A stretch of DNA of 14,909 nucleotides from Methanosarcinales archaeon. GTDB taxonomy: Archaea; Halobacteriota; Syntropharchaeia; Alkanophagales; Methanospirareceae. Each line of letters opens with the position of its first letter. Positions within the stretch are counted from its first letter, which is position 1. Location of the stretch: assembly GCA_025464645.1 (NCBI GenBank), contig JAODGF010000027.1:7571-22479 (forward strand), read 5' to 3'. This document shows, piece after piece, positions 13,149 through 14,909 of the stretch. The notes below the pieces were generated by a model. It was not told where the DNA came from, made no database searches, and worked only from the letters and a program-made list of their open reading frames with translations. The translations under genes and the position numbers were made by a program.

Positions 13149-14204
13149 ATGAGCATTAGCACTACCACTTCCACCGGGTTCGTCTATCACGAGGATTACC
13201 TGAAGCATAACACGGGGAATCATCCCGAGAATGCAGAACGGCTGAGAGCCATAATGCGACAGCTAAAAGAATCGGGTTTTATGGAAAAGTTGAGGAGAAT
13301 TGTTCCAGTGAAGGCATCGGAAGAGCAAATAGCGTATGTGCATGTCCCTGAATACATAAAAAAAGTGGAAGCGATGTGCAAGGGCGGTGGTGGGATGCTC
13401 GACCTGGATACGCCGATATGCAGAGATACTTATGAAATAGCGCTGCTTTCTGCCGGTGGCGTAATAAAAGCGGTTGACGAAGTTATGGATGAGTCGAATA
13501 ATCTAAGACGCATTTTTGCGTTGATAAGACCCCCTGGGCATCACGCTACCGCGAATAAAGGCATGGGCTTCTGTATATTTAATAATATAGCGATTACTGC
13601 TGAGCATTTGAAGAGAAGATATGGCATTAAACGTGTTTTGATTGCTGACTGGGATGTGCATCATGGAAATGGGACACAAGAGGTGTTCCTCGAGGACCCT
13701 TCTGTTCTATATCTGTCCACACATCAGTATCCTCATTATCCCGGCACGGGATGGATAGATGAAGTAGGCAAGGGAGAAGGAGAGGGGTACACAGTTAATG
13801 TTCCGCTTCCCGCGGGTACTGATGACGTCGGCTACTTATATGCGTTACAGAATATTTTAGTGCCGATAGCTAATGACTTCAACCCAGAGTTTGTGCTCGT
13901 ATCAGTGGGATTTGATGCACATTCTGCCGACCCTCTGGCATCAATGAACGTAACATCTTCCGGATTCGGGTTATTCACGGATGTGATAAAGGAGATAGCG
14001 GAAAAGAATAGCAAAGGTAGAATTATAATGGCTTTAGAAGGAGGATACAACCTGAAAGCTATCGCAGAATCCGCTTTATCTGTCTTCAATTCGCTTTTAT
14101 CAAATGCGCGAGAGAAAAAGGAAGTGGCGATGAGGGAGGAAGAGAAGGTGAGGAAGAGAGTGGAAGAGATAAAAGCAGTGCAAAGGAAATATTGGGATAT
14201 ATGA
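13149..14204 (+). CDS. Histone deacetylase / acetylpolyamine amidohydrolase family protein
   Basis: This 351-residue zinc-dependent deacetylase of the arginase/HDAC fold has its full catalytic set. H131 and H132 lie in RPPGHHATANKGMGFC. The zinc ligands are D169 and H171 in DWDVHHGNGTQ and D256 in GFDAHSADPLASM, and the catalytic Tyr300 lies in LEGGYN. The N-terminal HPENAERLRAIM is typical. Substrates in archaea may be acetylated lysines on proteins such as Alba or histones, acetylpolyamines or acetylated small molecules; sequence does not decide. The last 35 residues are a charged helix (EEEKVRKRVEEIKAVQRKYW) beyond the catalytic domain and may mediate contacts. The ribosome site is weak. 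The gene diverges from the signal peptidase and is followed by a 428-base non-coding stretch. Confidence 0.92.
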   Translation: MSISTTTSTGFVYHEDYLKHNTGNHPENAERLRAIMRQLKESGFMEKLRRIVPVKASEEQIAYVHVPEYIKKVEAMCKGGGGMLDLDTPICRDTYEIALLSAGGVIKAVDEVMDESNNLRRIFALIRPPGHHATANKGMGFCIFNNIAITAEHLKRRYGIKRVLIADWDVHHGNGTQEVFLEDPSVLYLSTHQYPHYPGTGWIDEVGKGEGEGYTVNVPLPAGTDDVGYLYALQNILVPIANDFNPEFVLVSVGFDAHSADPLASMNVTSSGFGLFTDVIKEIAEKNSKGRIIMALEGGYNLKAIAESALSVFNSLLSNAREKKEVAMREEEKVRKRVEEIKAVQRKYWDI

Positions 14205-14299
14205 ATAACCATGCGGGGGGCGTGAATTTATCCCAAATTTACTGGTAAAATGAGATAATCTTCCCCTTCGCCTATCCCTCCTAATTATAGGTATCCACC

Positions 14300-14308
14300 T
14301 TTATAAAT
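14300..14308 (+). promoter_or_regulatory. TATA box for the candidate non-coding RNA
   Basis: TTTATAAAT is a textbook archaeal TATA element. At the usual distance it predicts transcription starting near 14330, about 14 bases before the closing stem of the candidate RNA. No protein-coding start lies within 300 bases downstream on this strand except very short frames. The preceding 14205-14299 holds only a small TTTAC-TG-GTAAA palindrome near 14240. Confidence 0.5.
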
Positions 14309-14329
14309 TTTCCCAATTTTTATTTTATC

Positions 14330-14518
14330 TTATTGACCTTCTCTGCTTCCTTTTCCGCAGTGTTTTTAGAAGCGATGCTTTTTATGGACCTGGCGACCAC
14401 ACGTGAAAAACCGAAGCCATGAGAGGCGGTAGAAACAATGTTCCCTATTACAATTTGGGTGAAAAGGTTTAAAAGGAAGCATTTGCAAAACAAAGGGACT
14501 TCTTCTTTTTTATTTTTT
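14330..14518 (+). ncRNA. Candidate structured non-coding RNA, about 190 nt
   Basis: Three independent signs agree. There is a good TATA box at 14300-14308. TGCTTCCTTTT (14344-14354) pairs perfectly over 11 bases with AAAAGGAAGCA (14471-14481), closing a domain of about 140 nt. A T-rich run (CTTCTTCTTTTTTATTTTTT, 14499-14518) suits archaeal termination. Inside, AGAAGC-GAT-GCTTTT (14368-14382, one G-U pair) and ACC-GAA-GCC-ATGAGA-GGC-GGT (14410-14430, with an asymmetric GAA bulge) form local hairpins. A small TTTG-CAAAA-CAAA hairpin follows the closing stem. I recognise no known class: no C/D boxes, no tRNA, not RNase P or SRP RNA. Against this, the minus strand is open without an ATG from 14571 to 14320, so an antisense gene relic remains possible. 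Confidence 0.45.
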
Positions 14519-14582
14519 GAATTTTGAAGGTGATGGAGCGCTGAGGGCGTGCAGTATTTTATAAATAAATTTCAAAATTCAA
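14517..14582. repeat. 12-bp perfect inverted repeat between RNA and regulator
   Basis: TTGAATTTTGAA (14517-14528) and TTCAAAATTCAA (14571-14582) are exact reverse complements separated by 42 bases. Each arm is itself a direct repeat of TTGAA (or TTCAA). The enclosed segment contains GGTGATGGAGCGCTGAGGGC and a second TATA-like TTTTATAAATA (14557-14567). It could be a regulatory site, the ends of a small mobile repeat, or a stem in the RNA leader. Confidence 0.5.
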
Positions 14583-14589
14583 TAGAAGT

Positions 14590-14636
14590 TCATTTATATA
14601 CTCCTATTTTACTACAATTAGAGTGTATATAAATGA
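14590..14636 (+). promoter_or_regulatory. Promoter/operator: 11-bp inverted repeat spanning TATA box and start codon
   Basis: TCATTTATATA (14590-14600) and TATATAAATGA (14626-14636) are exact reverse complements 25 bases apart. The left arm contains the likely TATA box, and the right arm contains the predicted transcription start and the ATG of the ribbon-helix-helix gene. No ribosome site precedes the ATG, consistent with a leaderless or near-leaderless message. Such placement suits autorepression by the protein encoded here. Confidence 0.5.
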
Positions 14637-14845
14637 CAGATAAAGTTACCATCAAGATACCGAGGGAACTATATGAAAAGCTGCGGGGGATGATAGAAGG
14701 CACTGGATTCTCCAGTGTTACCGAATTTATCGTGTTCGTGATGCGGAATTTGGCATCAAGCGGAAAGATAAAAGAGGAAGACAAGCTAACGGAAGAAGAG
14801 GTGAAAGCGATAAGAGAAAGATTGAGGAGGCTTGGTTATATATGA
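14633..14845 (+). CDS. Ribbon-helix-helix (CopG-type) DNA-binding protein
   Basis: This 70-residue protein has the ribbon-helix-helix pattern. A short strand at 3-9 (DKVTIKI) would insert in the DNA major groove. Helix 1 (about 11-23, RELYEKLRGMIEG) and helix 2 (about 27-42, SSVTEFIVFVMRNLAS) follow after the GTGFSS turn. A C-terminal charged helix (LTEEEVKAIRERLRRLGYI) follows. These proteins act as dimers and bind operator repeats. The 11-bp inverted repeat over its own promoter and start is an obvious candidate site. Its stop overlaps the next ATG (ATGA), so the two are translationally coupled. It could be an antitoxin-like partner or a simple transcription factor; the downstream gene is cut, so this is unresolved. 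Confidence 0.85.
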   Translation: MTDKVTIKIPRELYEKLRGMIEGTGFSSVTEFIVFVMRNLASSGKIKEEDKLTEEEVKAIRERLRRLGYI

Positions 14846-14909
14846 AAGAAGAAGGGGAAAAGAAAGCCGTGTTTTTACCGGCTGAGCTTTATGATAGAAT
14901 AGACGAGAG
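14842..14909 (+). CDS. Start of a gene coupled to the ribbon-helix-helix regulator (cut by window end)
   Basis: Only 22 residues are visible (MKEEGEKKAVFLPAELYDRI, then DE). The ATG overlaps the stop of the upstream gene as ATGA, indicating translational coupling. The pattern VFLPAELYDRIDE resembles the strand and first helix of another ribbon-helix-helix domain (compare VTIKIPRELYEKL in the upstream gene), so a second, perhaps heterodimeric, regulator is possible. The rest lies outside the window. Confidence 0.6.
   Translation, partial: MKEEGEKKAVFLPAELYDRIDE

Noticed and set aside
14530..14560. GTGATGG...CTGAG resembling C and D boxes of a guide RNA
   Set aside because: The C-like box deviates from the RUGAUGA consensus and the spacing is too short for a guide region.
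1..14909. CRISPR arrays, tRNA or rRNA genes
   Set aside because: I saw no regularly spaced repeats and no tRNA-like T-arm or rRNA text on either strand when reading through. A covariance-model scan would be the decisive check.

Overview
The window is archaeal, most likely from a methanogen- or methanotroph-related euryarchaeote. The evidence is a ribosomal protein L10e gene, a Ser-His (Sec11-like) signal peptidase, archaeal thiolase and HMG-CoA-synthase-type genes with a DUF35 domain, a MinD ATPase with an inserted ferredoxin, PF04008 'adenosine-specific kinase', TATA-box promoters and GGAG/GTGAT ribosome sites. I cannot name the genus; an ANME-1 or Archaeoglobus-like relative is only a guess from the gene mix.

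Layout. Positions 1-480 hold a gene end and a decayed IS3-type transposase orfA. Next is a truncated DUF2341 surface-protein gene (536-823). A two-gene operon follows (880-3628): an SCP2-type thiolase and a single polypeptide joining a DUF35 zinc-ribbon/OB module to HMG-CoA synthase. A perfect hairpin ends it. About 600 bases without a convincing gene (3660-4235) come next. An overlapping pair (4291-5612) encodes an IscU/NifU-type Fe-S scaffold and a MinD-family ATPase with two [4Fe-4S] motifs. Isoleucyl-tRNA synthetase (5651-8608), a small atypical ferredoxin and a PF04008 protein complete the first plus-strand block.

From 9515 to 13038 genes run on the minus strand in two groups: flavin-reductase-like protein then TldE/PmbA; and signal peptidase then L10e then a coiled-coil/winged-helix protein. 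A plus-strand HDAC-family deacetylase (13149-14204) diverges from the signal peptidase.

The last 700 bases are the least ordinary. A candidate structured non-coding RNA (about 14330-14518) has its own TATA box, an 11-bp closing stem and a T-rich end. It is followed by a 12-bp inverted repeat, and then by a ribbon-helix-helix regulator whose promoter and start codon lie inside an 11-bp perfect inverted repeat. That regulator overlaps a second gene cut by the window end.

The genes are mostly housekeeping: isoprenoid precursor synthesis, Fe-S assembly, translation, secretion and protein processing. The best candidates for something undescribed are the 14.3-14.6 kb RNA/repeat/regulator segment and the DUF35-HMG-CoA synthase fusion.
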